In this document: piece by piece, positions 1 through 11,414 of the stretch | How the letters are laid out: every line of letters starts with the position of its first letter | How positions within the stretch are numbered: the stretch's first letter is position 1 | Origin: Lolium rigidum | Lineage: Eukaryota > Streptophyta > Magnoliopsida > Poales > Poaceae | Reading direction: 5' to 3' | Length of the DNA stretch: 64,000 bases | NCBI RefSeq assembly: GCF_022539505.1 | Contig: NC_061508.1 | Coordinates: 264,436,736 to 264,500,735, forward strand | Notes under the pieces: model-generated | Seen by the model: only the letters and a program-made list of their open reading frames with translations | Databases searched by the model: none | What the model was told of the DNA's origin: nothing | Made by a program: the position numbers and the translations under genes

Positions 1-2500
1 ATTAAGTTGTGTATCTGTGTTTTCACTTCAGATAGAAGATAACAACTTAAGGAATCACCCCATCTACTAGAGATTTGTAAAGTGGTAGAAGCTTAGCAGT
101 TTGTTAGCTGGGAACCACCTCCTCAATGTAGTACTGTTGTTACAGAAGATACAACATAATAGATTTGAAAACTATCCCTGGTATTTTGTTTCTAAGTAGT
201 ACTATCTTATGCAGATAGCTACAGTGTGTTGGTTGAACACTTCTGTTTCTACTTTACTATGTGCTTACCAAATTCATTAATTTTTAGTTTTGGATTCCAA
301 GCAGAGGATACTAGAAATCCTGTTTAGTCACATGCATGCCCTTATAGCAGGGTTAATAGTCCTCACTTTTTTAGTCTGTATGTTCTATTTTCTCATCTGT
401 ATATTTGATTGTAGTTTTTTTGTATTTGCTTTATAGGCTTAATATCAGAGGAACCAGCGGTAATGGTGTATAGTGATCCTGGTGCACATTTGTTCTTTGG
501 TTCTTAGTGATGATCCTGGTGTATTCTTATTGAAGGAAATGACACTTATTACATACTTATTGTATGTGTTGATGGCACCCAAAAAAAAATGATATTTATG
601 TATATTTATTTCTCTTTGCTATGAACAAGGTTGGATGCAACAAATGTTGCTCCTGTGTTGTACATGTGTTATCTGTAGATATTTGCTTGAAAGTTTTTAT
701 TTTATTTTAAAAAGATTGGTTATACAGGCTTACGGTCTCTCAAAGACATTGAATTCTTGAACAACTATACATACATCAGCCGAGTAAAACTTATGTTTTT
801 ATTTTCTTTAAAAAGGATTGCTATACAGGCATAAGGGCTTTCAAAGACCTACTAAATTCTTGGACAACTACACATACATCAACAGCATAAAACTTACGGT
901 TACAATACTGTCTTGCACTTGCCTGTCTGTTGGGGAGCGCACAAGGTTATCTCAAGTGATAGCAAGTTGGCGGCGATTGAAAGAGCAGTGCAGAGTCATC
1001 TCAAGTGATACCCACACCGGGTCATCTCAATTGATAGCAAGTGGGTCATCTCAATTGATAGCAAGTGGGGGGCGATCTAAAGAGCAGCGCATAGGGTCAT
1101 TTCAAGTGATAGCAAGTGGGTGGCGATCGAAATGGTCATCTCAAGTGATAGCAAGTGGGCGGCGCTCGAAAGAGCTACACGCTCCCGAGCCTCTGGTATT
1201 GAAATAAACCAATGCTTACGGTGAGCAATGCGGTAACACGCCCAATCGGATACTATTGTACTCGATGAAAGAGCTGCGCTCCAATCTGCTGTACTAAAAT
1301 AAGCCAAACCTTATGGTTAGCCTCCGTCAGATAGCGCAATGGGTCATCTAGTCAACAATAGAGACACCAGAGATAATATAGCAGCAACTATGTAGCAAGA
1401 GAGACACCAGAGAGAATTTTGTATTTATAGCGCTCGATCAGCTGGTGATCGTTTTAGTACTGTACTCCAGGCGCACCGGGTGATTGGCCTGTTGACGAGA
1501 ATGCATGTCTGCAGTTGTGCGCGGCGCATGTGGCATCCAACGCCGGCGATCGAGGAGCCGATCATGATGGGCTTCTTTGCCCTCGCTTTTGGGGAACAAA
1601 GGCAGAGCGAGACCATTTATTTGCCCTCGCTTTATTTACGTCTTTGCGTGGGGTGCGAAGCTTCGCAAGATCCGTTTATATACTAGTATAGTGCCCATGC
1701 CTTGCTACGGCTCAATCAAAACAAAATTGTCGCAGATTGTGAAAATTAGGCAAAATGTGTCACACGTATTTAGGTTCAAAGGGAGTATTAAAATTAACAC
1801 AAATTTAATACTCTTTCCCTTCGGAAATAAGAAACTTGGATTTTCAAGACGCATTTTATTGTTTAGATACATGATTACATGTAAATAAACAAATGAGAGT
1901 AAACTATTTTCGTGATAAATTGATATAACCATGTTAATGTTTTACATAATTTGGAAAGTGTTTTATAGTGCATTAGAGTGTAGATAATATTGGCTCTTAT
2001 GTTTAAGTTGGTTTCAACAGTGAAGTCAACACTGTTTCATTGTGTTCGGCAGAAACAATCATACATCATCACGGTGGTTCGCCATGTTCGAGACCCCATC
2101 GCAATGTTTTTTTGTGTGTACAGTTTCAAATAAAATTCTTTTTCACGAGTAAAAAAGTAAATATTTGAACTTCATAAATAGATATTATCATCCTAGGATT
2201 AATTGAAGGTTACCTTTGAATATATAGTTAATCAGCAATCTGAATCCAAAATTGGCAAATCCATGAATCTAACTGTTTTTATCTCATCTTTGTGCTCTCC
2301 TTCTTGTGTAGTGTTCGTATTGTAGGATTGCCAAGTGGCTCGTGCATTTCCATCTCTGTCGATCCTTGGATTTCTCATTTCTGCAGCAATCGCTCTAGCT
2401 ACTTTACTGATCGATTCCTAGCGGGCGTCTGGGTGGCACCATGAAAGTGGCTTGTATATGGGACCTCTCTCTAAATCCTTGGATTTCTTGTTTGTGCTCG
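1..2500. other. AT-rich stretch without a recognisable gene
   Basis: I see no supported gene here. The open frames are short, lack domain-like composition and overlap on both strands. The only clear structure is a degenerate short repeat at about 946-1176. No transposon terminus was recognised, so this may be old decayed repeat sequence or intergenic DNA. Confidence 0.6.
946..1176. repeat. Degenerate short tandem repeat (CTCAAGTGATAGCAAGTGG-like units)
   Basis: A core close to TCTCAAGTGATAGCAAGTGG occurs about six times between 946 and 1176. Some copies are followed by a GGCGATCGAAAGAGCAG-like segment. The open frame at 818-1207 results from this repeat and is not a gene. Confidence 0.75.
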
Positions 2501-2509
2501 CTCTATGTT

Positions 2510-3890
2510 GATCGATTCCTAGCGGCACACGCACACCAACACCGGCGCGAAGTCCTGGTCGATTGATTGTTTTTCTTCACTCGGCTGCCGATCGGGGATT
2601 CCAAGTCACATGGCTTTTCTTATTCTGATTTTCTGTTGATATGGGCTGCCTTAGTCTAACCGCCAGACTAATCGTAAAGATCGATTCTTTGTATCCCCTA
2701 TCCCCCGGCCCCAAGAAGAAACCGATGCCCCTCCCCCCCCTCCCGCGTCGCCCTCCTCTAGCGACAAGGGGGAACCCTAGCCGTCGCCTCCTGTAGCCCC
2801 CCACCTCTCCTCCCTGCTTCGCCGTCGCCAGAGGGGGGCCGGCAAAGCCGCGCGCACCCCGGGGATGGTGGCGGCAGGGCGGTTTCTTCCCCTACCGTGT
2901 CTCCTGTCGAGAAGGAGCTCGTCGGGGGCGGCGCAGGGCAGCGGGTGCTGGGGGCCGGCGGCTGGGCACTGGCGGCGCCGCGGGCGGTCGTGTTGGCGCG
3001 CGGTCGGGGCATGGCGGCGGTGCAGCGGAGCGGGCGAGGCGGGGCATCGCGGCACGCGCATGGTCCCAGATGGGCTCCTGCGGGCCTGCACGGGATTGCC
3101 CCAAGTCGCGCTGGCTCGGCCTGTGGATGCCGGGGCTAAGGCGGGGCCCTCCTTCCCGGTCTTCGTAGCGGCACACGCACACCTACACCGGTGCAAGTCC
3201 TAGCCGATTGATTGTTTTTCTTCACTTGGCTACCGATCGGGGATCCCAAGTTAGAGAGCTTTTCTTACTCTGGTTTTATGTTGATATGGGCTGCCTTAGT
3301 CTAAACGCCAGACTAATCATAAAGATCGATTCCTAGCGGCACACGCACACCTACACCGTCGCAAGTCTTAGCCGATTGATTGTTTTTTTTCACTCGGCTA
3401 CCGATCAGGGATCCCAAGTTACAGAGGTCCCTTTCTTGAGAGGGGATATTCCGCAACTAGTTGCGCCCGCACCCCATTTTTGTTCTGACATTTCCAAGTT
3501 TCCAAAAAATGCAAACTAAAATTCTAGACATACATTCTATTGTATCTTGTGCATCTGTGAAATTTCATCCAAAAATATGTCAAAATGTGGCCTACACAAA
3601 AAGAACAAATGATGTGTAAATAGTATGTGACACTATTTACGTACGTCTTCTCTTTTTTACATAGGTCACATTTTGACATATTTTTGGATGAAACTTCACA
3701 GATGCACAAGACACAACACAATGTATGTCTAGAATTTTAGTTTGCATTTTTTGGAAACTTGGAAGTGTCACAACAAAAAATGGGGTGCGGGCGCAACTAG
3801 TTGCAAATGAGAGTTTCCCTTTCTTACTCTGGTTTTCTGTTGATCGGGGCTGCCTTAGTCTAAACGCCAGGCTATTCGTAAATGTCAGCC
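2510..3890. repeat. Three-copy dispersed direct repeat around a GC-rich block
   Basis: A segment containing CTAGCGGCACACGCACACC followed by GATTGATTGTTTTTCTTCAC and a GATCGGGGAT-like end occurs near 2513-2613, 3165-3260 and 3325-3425. A second segment, ATGGGCTGCCTTAGTCTAA followed by CGCCAGACTAATC, occurs near 2640, 3286 and (diverged) 3843. Between copies one and two lies a GC-rich block (about 2690-3165) that is open on both strands. I could not link it to any protein family. The arrangement suggests local duplication of a promoter or leader-like sequence. Confidence 0.65.
3438..3816. mobile_element. Foldback MITE, Mutator-like by its 9-bp target duplication
   Basis: This 379-bp element has long inverted arms. 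The left arm reads GCAACTAGTTGCGCCCGCAC, and its reverse complement precedes the right end. The arms continue for well over 100 bp with scattered mismatches around a short centre near 3620-3640. CCCTTTCTT flanks it on both sides (3429-3437 and 3817-3825), giving a 9-bp duplication (10 bp with the preceding T). The flanks joined without the element match the copy of the local repeat near 3258, which supports insertion. It has no coding capacity. The 9-bp duplication points to the Mutator superfamily. Confidence 0.82.
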
Positions 3891-4964
3891 TAGTCCTAAA
3901 TGAATCGGACGCACAGACCTCGAAGCGGATGATCTAGGCATGGTTGCCGAAGAAGATGGATAAGGCGAATAATGCATAGGACGTACGTATACTTACATGT
4001 TGCTAAATAACCCGTACAAAGAATCTGCATAGTGCATACTCCTATTAGGAATGGGTAAGACTAACAATGCATAGGATCGTACGTGTTGGACTGCAAATCG
4101 AACACTAATAAACAATATTGATCGGATCGGACTTGCAATGCATATGCGTGTGATGTTTTTTTCCGTCCAGATCGGAGAGTTGGGCCACGCCGCTTTTTCT
4201 TTGGGCTAGATGAAAATAAAAAAAGCAAAAGCCCAGGTGTGACACCAGGCAGTCACCTATTGCAATTTAATAGTAAAGATAGGGGTAAAAATAAATGTAT
4301 AGATCCATGTATAGGGGTAAATGTATGTTTGTATTGATAAACTCCTGCGTTCGTATGGTTTTTCAAAAAAAAAAAACTCTAGATTTGAACGTGAGGGCGC
4401 CATCGGTTGAGAGTTGAGATATGACACAACAAGAATAAAATTATGCTTGTATTGATGTGGTTAGTGTTGAAATATCTAGGACAATGATGGTTCTGGACTT
4501 TTTTCGAGAGAGTATGTCAAAGGGGTAGTTTATCTTTATAAAAGGCAGATTTTGAGTACAAGAATTCTACCACACGTAGCACTGGCTAGTCCAAAGATAA
4601 TCACCACCGATAAAAGAAACACAACACGAAAGAGCATATCCTAAGCTAAACAATATAACTATGTCTCAACTGGCGCTAGACACCTCCAAAGATCAACAAC
4701 TCTAAAAGGACTCCTTGTTAACAAACCATTAAGTAGAAGATAGTGGAACTCGGTCTGTCCCGAGAAGACGTCGTCTTGGACTTGCCAGCTATGGCATGCA
4801 TAGGCCCCCTGCAGTCAGCCTCAGAGAGCGGCGAGCACCGGAGGAAACACAACAGGACCTCCAAAGCCGTGTCTCCATACGCGAAACTCCCAACAGAGGA
4901 ACGACGTCGAGGACGCCGCCATCACGCCAATCCGAAGGGTCCAGGTTTTCACCCGTGAAAGTAT
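3891..4964. other. Unclassified sequence before the assembly gap
   Basis: I see no gene. The last 250 bases (about 4690-4964) are more GC-rich and look like part of a decayed retroelement read antisense, but I could not assign a family. The 5' end of the following CACTA element should lie here or in the gap, yet no CACTA terminus is visible. Confidence 0.5.
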
Positions 4965-5064
4965 NNNNNNNNNNNNNNNNNNNNNNNNNNNNNNNNNNNN
5001 NNNNNNNNNNNNNNNNNNNNNNNNNNNNNNNNNNNNNNNNNNNNNNNNNNNNNNNNNNNNNNNN
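4965..5064. other. Assembly gap of 100 N
   Basis: Exactly 100 undetermined bases. A round 100-N run is a common placeholder for a gap of unknown length, so the true distance across it is unknown. The 5' terminus of the CACTA element and the first exon of its transposase are probably missing here. Confidence 0.99.
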
Positions 5065-8000
5065 TGCATGGTTCTAATGAATTATGTAATCTTACCATGC
5101 AGGCGATAATGGTTATCGAGATGAGTGAAAGCATCGTGATGAGATATACTGAAACACGCGATCATCGACATGTATGAAAATAACCGCACGGAGGTATTGT
5201 GTCCGTGCCGGAGATGCAAACGAGGGAAATGGTTTGACCCGTATTCGAGGCAAGTTGCAGGGGCACCTGCTCACTAATGGTTTCATGCATGGACACACTC
5301 AATGGATGAGTGATGATGGCGCGGAGGTCAATGGGGCGACGGCGGCAGTTGGTAAAAATGGCCGGCAAGAAGGAGGGCATCATGATACTGATGACGATGA
5401 AGAGTTTGTCGCACATGACGATAACCTTGACGACGACAATAACCTTGACGACGACAATAACCTTGACGACGACGAAGAGGTGCCGCTAGCTTCGGTCGTG
5501 CGGGACCCTCATCTTCAAGATCTGCTTCTCGAAAAGACGAAAGGCGCCAAGCGGAAATCAAAGCTTGAGCAACTCGAGATAGACTCGAATACTCCGTTGT
5601 ACGACTCAGGTCGCGGGTTGGGGAGTCTCGCTTGAGAGTAGCTCTCGATGTGCTGCGGATGAAGGCGAAACACGGATGGACGGACACAAGCGTCGACGAC
5701 ATCCTGGAATACGTGAAAGATCTCCTTCCTGCCGGGAACACGTGTCTGGTAGTCTAGCCGAGGCCAAGAGAATCACGTGCCCTCTCGACTTACCCCACGA
5801 AAAGTATCACGCCTGCATCAACGAGCGTATCATGTATCGCAAGGAGCACATGGACAAGACCAAATGTCTCGTGTGTGAAGCTGAACGGTACAAGAAAGGG
5901 AAGAAGAAAGCTCCTCGGAAAGTTGTGTGGTACTTCCCGCTCGCCCCCGGCTTCAACGGTTCTACGCGGACCGCAAGGAAGCAAAGCTCATGCGGCGGCA
6001 CGCAGAAAGAAAGGAGGCGGTGTTGAATGATAAAGAGCGGATTGAGCACCCGAGTGCTGACGCACCCTTCGGATGCAAGCCGGTGGAAAGCATTAGACAA
6101 TGAATTCGGAAGTTTTGGGGCAGATCCCGAAACATCGGGTTGGGTGCGAGCACGGACGGATTCAATCCGTTCGGAAACCGAGCAGCACACATAGCACATG
6201 GCCCGTGTTTGTATGGATCTACAACCTCCCGCCCTGGCTGTGCATGAAGAGGAAGTACATACGGATGAGTATGCTAATTCAAGGGCCGACACAGCCAGGA
6301 AACGATATCAACATGTATCTCGAACTATTAAAGGAGGAGCTTGAAACGTTGTGGGCGGAGGAAGGGGTAGATACATGGGACGCCGTCGCGGAAGAATATT
6401 TCCCTTTGAGAGCCGCGTTGATCACGACGGTGCGGGACTACCTCGGATACGGTTACATTTCGTGCCGGGTGTGCCATGGACACAAGGCATGTGTCGAGTG
6501 CATGGAAGAGACGATGTTTTTGCAGCTTGGTAAGGATGGCTCTTCGAAAACGGTTTACATGGGGCATCGAAGGTGGCTACGGAAAACTGACCCGTGGAGA
6601 AAGCGTGGAGATCCGTTCGATGGTACAAATGAACCCCGAGGACCTCCACGTAAGAAGAGCGGCGAAGAGATCGATACATTACTGAAAGGTTGGAAGGAGT
6701 GCCTACGCGCCAGGAAAGATTCGTCAAAAGCACGGAGAGAAGAAGAAGAAAAAGGAAACGACGCCGCTCATTGGTGTATGGAAAAGGAGGTCCGTGTTTT
6801 GGGACTTGCCGTCTTGGAAAATTCTCGATACACCTCAACTGCCTTGATGTCATGCATATTACAAAGAACGTGTGCGAGAGCTTGCTTGGCACTCTTCTCA
6901 ACATGCCGGACCGGACCAAAGATGGGCCGAAAGCAAGACGAGGACCTGAAAGTTTTGGGCATCGAGGGAAGAGCTTCAGATCCCGCCGGCCCAAGAGGGA
7001 CGATCGGAGGAGGAGGCGGACGGCGGTCGAAGCGCAAAAGGATTAAGCAGCCGGACTATTCTGTCCCCCTCTCTGCTTCACTTTTAGTCCGGCCGAGGTC
7101 GATCAATTTTTCAATTGCCTTGTAGGAGTCGAGTGCCCTTCGGTTACTCCGGGGTAATAAGCGAGATACATGGACCCCAAGAAACGAAACTTCAGCGGCA
7201 TGAAGTCTCATGAGCTGTCACGTGATGATGACGCAGATTCTTCCGGTTGCAATCCGAGGTATAATGGATGACCATGTCCGTGCAACGCTGGTCGGGCTCC
7301 GCAACTTCTTCGACGTCATAACTCGGAAGTCGATAAGCGTGAAGAAACTCGCAAGGCTCCGGGAAGAGATCGTGGTGATCCTATGTGAGATGGAGATGTA
7401 CTTCCCGCCTGCATTCTTTGACGTGATGGTCCATCTGTTGGTCCATATAATGGATGATATCGTCGATCTAGGGCCGGCATTCTTACACAACATGATGCCG
7501 TTTGAAAGAATGAATGGGGTCATTAAAGGATACGTTCGTAACGAGGTCACATCCAGATGGAAGCATCGTACGGGGCTGGCTCACCGAAGAGTGCATCTCT
7601 TTCCGCACGAATTATCTAGACATCGAGGACCCTGTTGGTTTGCCTCAAAACAAGTACCTCCGTAGGTTCGAGGGAGTAGGCCACAAAAATGGAAGGAAGG
7701 AACCGCACGTGCACATGTCCGGTCGGAGTTCCGACTTTGACAGGGGCCAACTTAGTAGCGCTACAACACATTGACTTGATCGATCCTTGGTTGAAAGAGC
7801 ACAAAACCATGATAGAGAACAGTGGCAAGCCGATGATGACGGAAGCGGAAATATACGAGAGAGCACAACTCCTCTTTCGCGCGCTGGTTCAAAGACCACA
7901 TTGTTGCTAATCCCCCACCAATGGATTCGACAAGGATAAACTAGTATTGGCCTTGTCACATGGCCCCGCGCCCAACATCATGACTTACCAAGCGTACGAT

Positions 8001-8603
8001 ATCAACGGGTACACATTCTACACGGAAGAAAAAGACAAGAACAGTGTTTACCGAACTCGGGGGTAACGATGGATTCTTGGACGGGTGACGTAAAGACTAG
8101 ATACTACGGAAGAATCGCGGAAATCTGGGAGCTTAGCTACGGCCGGGGAGAAAGTGCCGATGTTCCGTATCGGATGGGCTAAGAGCGTCGAAAAGAAGAC
8201 CGGTATTTCACCACCATGTTTCTACCCGAAGCCAACAAATCAAAATCCACGAACGCCACCGCGCAGAATGAGCCATGGGTGCTGGCGAGAACACGTGCAC
8301 CAATGCTTCTTCATAACCGACCCATCCAGGCCTAGCCGTGTTATCGTGAGGAGAGGCAAGAGGACCATCGTCGGAATGGATGGAGTCGCCAACGAGGAAG
8401 ACTTCGAAGGACAAGTCGGAGACCCAATGATGGAAGAATCCGAGGATGAAGACACAACATACACCACAAGAAGAAGCAGGACCACGCTACCGAGGTCAGG
8501 TCGACCCTTCAAAAGAAGAAGTCACGACACGGGGCTAAATTATTCAACGACGAGCAAGAAAAGCAAGAAGAAAGCGAAACACTCTTCTCAATCGATGATG
8601 TAA
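5065..8603 (+). pseudogene. CACTA-1 transposase, TNP2 type (broken)
   Basis: TNP2-type transposases cut and paste CACTA elements by acting on their ends and subterminal repeats in the nucleus. The pieces lie in the usual family order. A transposase-associated region (CPCRRCK, then WFDPYS) is at 5170-5320, with acidic DDDNNLDDD repeats at 5420-5480. The TNP2 core runs from about 5760 to 6950 (CPLDLPHEKYHACIN, PPWLCMKRKYI, LIQGPTQPGNDI, YMGHRRWL). A DUF4218-like part (FPPAFFDVMVHLLVHIMDD, MMPFERMNG) is at 7215-7560, and a DUF4216-like part (RYYGRIAEIWELSYG) is near 8098-8200. A Lys/Ser-rich tail ends at a TGA... region by 8603. The frame changes at least six times, so no single protein can be made. 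The beginning is in the gap; CCATGCAG at 5096-5103 looks like a splice acceptor. Confidence 0.88.
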
Positions 8604-8941
8604 AATTTTATTTGCAAACTATAACTCATATTTTGTGTAATTCATAACTACTCATATGGTCATGGCCAATATTTTATGTATGACTAATTAATATTGTGTT
8701 GGTCAATATTTTGTGTATGTATATATAACTCCATATCTTCTTCATGTTTTTACATAACTCATGCATATTGCTTTGTTATTATCTTAAAAAGATAAGAACA
8801 TAAATATAATGCATAACTCATTTTTTGTATATGATTTGGGAGGAAAGAAAATAAACATAAAATAAAGTGAAAACAAATAAAGAAATGAAGAAAAAGTAAA
8901 AGTAAAATAGAAAAGGAAATGGCCAGCCGGGGGCTGGTGGG

Positions 8942-9082
8942 GGCTAAGTCCCACGTATAGCCGGACCCATGTTATTGCCGGCGCACCACATGTTTGGTTC
9001 GCCGGGGTAGAGTTGTCCCCGGCGAACCAAACGGGTGGTGCGCCGGCAATAACATGGGTCCGGCTATACGTGGGACTTAGCC
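8942..9082. repeat. 141-bp near-perfect palindrome with CACTA subterminal motifs
   Basis: Two 66-bp arms (8942-9007 and 9017-9082) flank a 9-nt loop (9008-9016) and differ at only two positions. Each arm contains ATTGCCGGCGCACCAC, the motif repeated at the 3' end of the element. It lies between the end of the transposase gene and the leader of the second gene. Transcribed, it would form one long hairpin. As DNA it offers inverted binding sites of the kind recognised by CACTA transposase or TNPA-like proteins. The function is inferred. Confidence 0.92.
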
Positions 9083-11414
9083 GCACGCGCGCGTGTGTCG
9101 ATCCTCTTCCCACCGAGTCACAATCTCACGCGCCCTAGCACACGCCGAACCCTAGCACCGCCGCGCCGTCGTCGACCTCTCGCACGCCCTGCGCCGTCGT
9201 CGACCTCGCAGCACGCCGGAGCCGCCACGCAAGGAGGAGCAGGGCGTCGCCGCGGAGAGGAGGGGGAGGGCGTCACGCGCCGGCCACCGTCGCGGAGAGG
9301 AGGAGGGAGGCCGTTGCGCGCCACCATCGCCGGCCACCGTCGCGGAGAGGAGCAGCAGGGCGTCGCCGGCCATCGCCGTTGGTAAGAACCTCTCTCCCTT
9401 CCCTCTTCCTTCCCCTCTCCATCCCCCTCTTCCTTCCCTCTCCATCCCCTCTTCCTTCCCTCTCTCTGCGCCGTTGTTCTTGCGGTAGTTGAATTCGATC
9501 TTGCGCCGATTCTTGTATTACTCATAGAAAATTTGATTTGATGCCCTGTACCCTTGCAAATTTGATGCCCTGGTTGGCCCTGTCTCTGCCCTATTCATTG
9601 GTTCAATTTGCTACTTGCTCATGCTCAATTTGCTACTCGCTCATGCTCAATTTGCTATATATTCATGTTAAAGAATTAAATAAATGCAATAGCAGGTGAA
9701 AGAGTCAATTTTGAAGTTCAAATTTGAAACATTAAGCACATCATTGTCTATATGAGTTAAGTACTTAGGTTGATTAGTTAGTTTTACTCAATGTTGTGCT
9801 CATGATGAAATGCAGTAATCAGGGTTCATAAAATGATGAAATGCGAGTACCAAATGATGAAATGCGAGTAGAAAATGATGAAATGCACTCATATTCATTC
9901 TCTGGTTTGAAATTTTGAGAGAGCACTAAAATAAATTGCTACTTGGTTCATTTAAATGTAGTGCCTTCTATGGCAATGCTATTAAATGTTGGCTGCACTG
10001 AAATTCTATAAATGTAGTGCCTTCTATGACAATGCTCTACGGTTCATTTAAATTCTATAAATTCTCTAGATGTTGGTCTGGTTGATATAGCAATAATGCT
10101 CTCTGGTTCATTTAAAACAAAATAAAAATGATGTACATGGTTCTCTGGTTCATGCTTATGCTACTGGAATCAAGTTGAAAATGAACTTTATATATGTTGG
10201 TTTAGTTGGTTTAGATGAAATGCAAATGAAGTAGCTAGCCAAGAATGGTAGGGTTAGGGTTAGCCAAGAATGCTAGCGATAGTGGTTCTTCATTTAAATG
10301 CCTACGCCAAGAATGCTAGGGTTAGGGTTAGCCAAGAATGCTAGCGATGAGTGGTTCTTCATTTAAATGCCTACGCCAAGAATGCTAGCGAGTAGGTTTA
10401 CTTTATTTAAAAAGAACAAGTGATATGTTCATTCTCTGGTTTATTTAAAAAGAACAAGTGCTATGTTCATTCGAGAGAACTAGTGCAAGTCAATATGATC
10501 CCTTGGATTTCTCGCTTGGTTACCTTTGGTTAACATTGCAAGAAATAGGGTTCAAATTGGAAATAGGGTTCTCTGGTTTGAATTTTTGAATGCTAAAAAT
10601 TGGTTTCAAATTCTAGCAGATAGGTTTCAATTTTTCATTATAAGTTATACATAAAATTTTGAATGCTAGCAGTAGGTTTCATTTAATTGATTTAGTTAAA
10701 TGCTAAAAATTGTTCTCGGTTGGAAATTGTTCTCGGTTGGAAATTGTGATATAGAAATAACTAAATGAAAAAATGTAAATAGCTAGTATTAGTTGGTTTA
10801 GTTGATAAAATTTGTTCTCTCGGTTGGTTTAAAAAGAACAAGTGCTATTCTATAAATTCTATAGATGTTTGTGGCTAAAATTCTGGTTCAATTCATTCTT
10901 TTAAATTCATTCTTAGACTGTTGTTTAGTAACATCCTATTGTTGTTAGTAGGACACACTGGGATTGTTCCCATACTGTCGAGTTGAATTTTGGAATTAGC
11001 CTTATTGATTGCTACGGCAGGTGTATGATGTCATTTGCTAAGCGGAGTTTGATGGAGGTTGTCAAGTGTTATTCACTATGTTCATTCTCTGGTTTTAAAT
11101 GGAGGTTGTCAAGTGTTATTTTTATGCTGATGTAAAATGCCACTGTAATGTATATGCTAAAAAGCTAGCTACTGTAATTTATGTGGTGATGGTTATGGTG
11201 ATGGCATGGTTATGGAGATGGTTATGGTTATGGTTATGGCATTTCTATGTTTGCATTTCCGTTACGGGGATTGAGTTGCTATTGAGTGCCGGAATGTCGA
11301 TTCATTTCCGTTCCGGCAATTCTAGCACTCGGCATGACCAATTTTTAGCAAAGGTCATGCCGAATTTTTCCGTGAATTCTAACTCTTTTTCATCTTCTAT
11401 TAGTGCAAGCCACC
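9083..11414 (+). other. Leader region of the second CACTA-1 gene
   Basis: GC-rich leader-like sequence with repeated CGCGGAGAGGAG words spans 9110-9470 and ends in a pyrimidine-rich tract (TCCCTTCCTCTTCC). About 1.9 kb of AT-rich DNA follows, with many short repeats such as AATGATGAAATGCGAGTA (three times, 9830-9890), TTCTCTGGTT and AAAGAACAAGTG. This resembles a first exon and a long intron upstream of the ATG at 11415. A GGTTAT-rich run lies at 11190-11245. I see no independent gene. Confidence 0.5.
10238..10395. repeat. 68-69 bp tandem duplication with GGTTAGGGTTAG core
   Basis: The unit starting GCCAAGAATG and running through CATTTAAATGCCTAC begins at 10238, 10306 and (partial) 10375, so the period is 68-69 bp. 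Each full unit contains TAGGGTTAGGGTTAG. The copies are nearly identical, indicating a recent local duplication. Confidence 0.85.

Noticed and set aside
818..1207. 129-residue open frame
   Set aside because: It is created by the short repeat at 946-1176 and lacks any domain or start context.
2758..3203. Several overlapping long frames on both strands
   Set aside because: GC-rich DNA with few stops. The frames oppose each other, and I see no motif, splice signal or homologous pattern.
5676..6026. Apparently separate small genes within the CACTA-1 transposase
   Set aside because: They are pieces of one frameshifted TNP2-type gene, as the motif order shows.
10238..10395. Telomere-like GGTTAGGGTTAG
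   Set aside because: Only two short runs inside a 68-bp duplication; the plant telomere unit is TTTAGGG. It is not an interstitial telomere.
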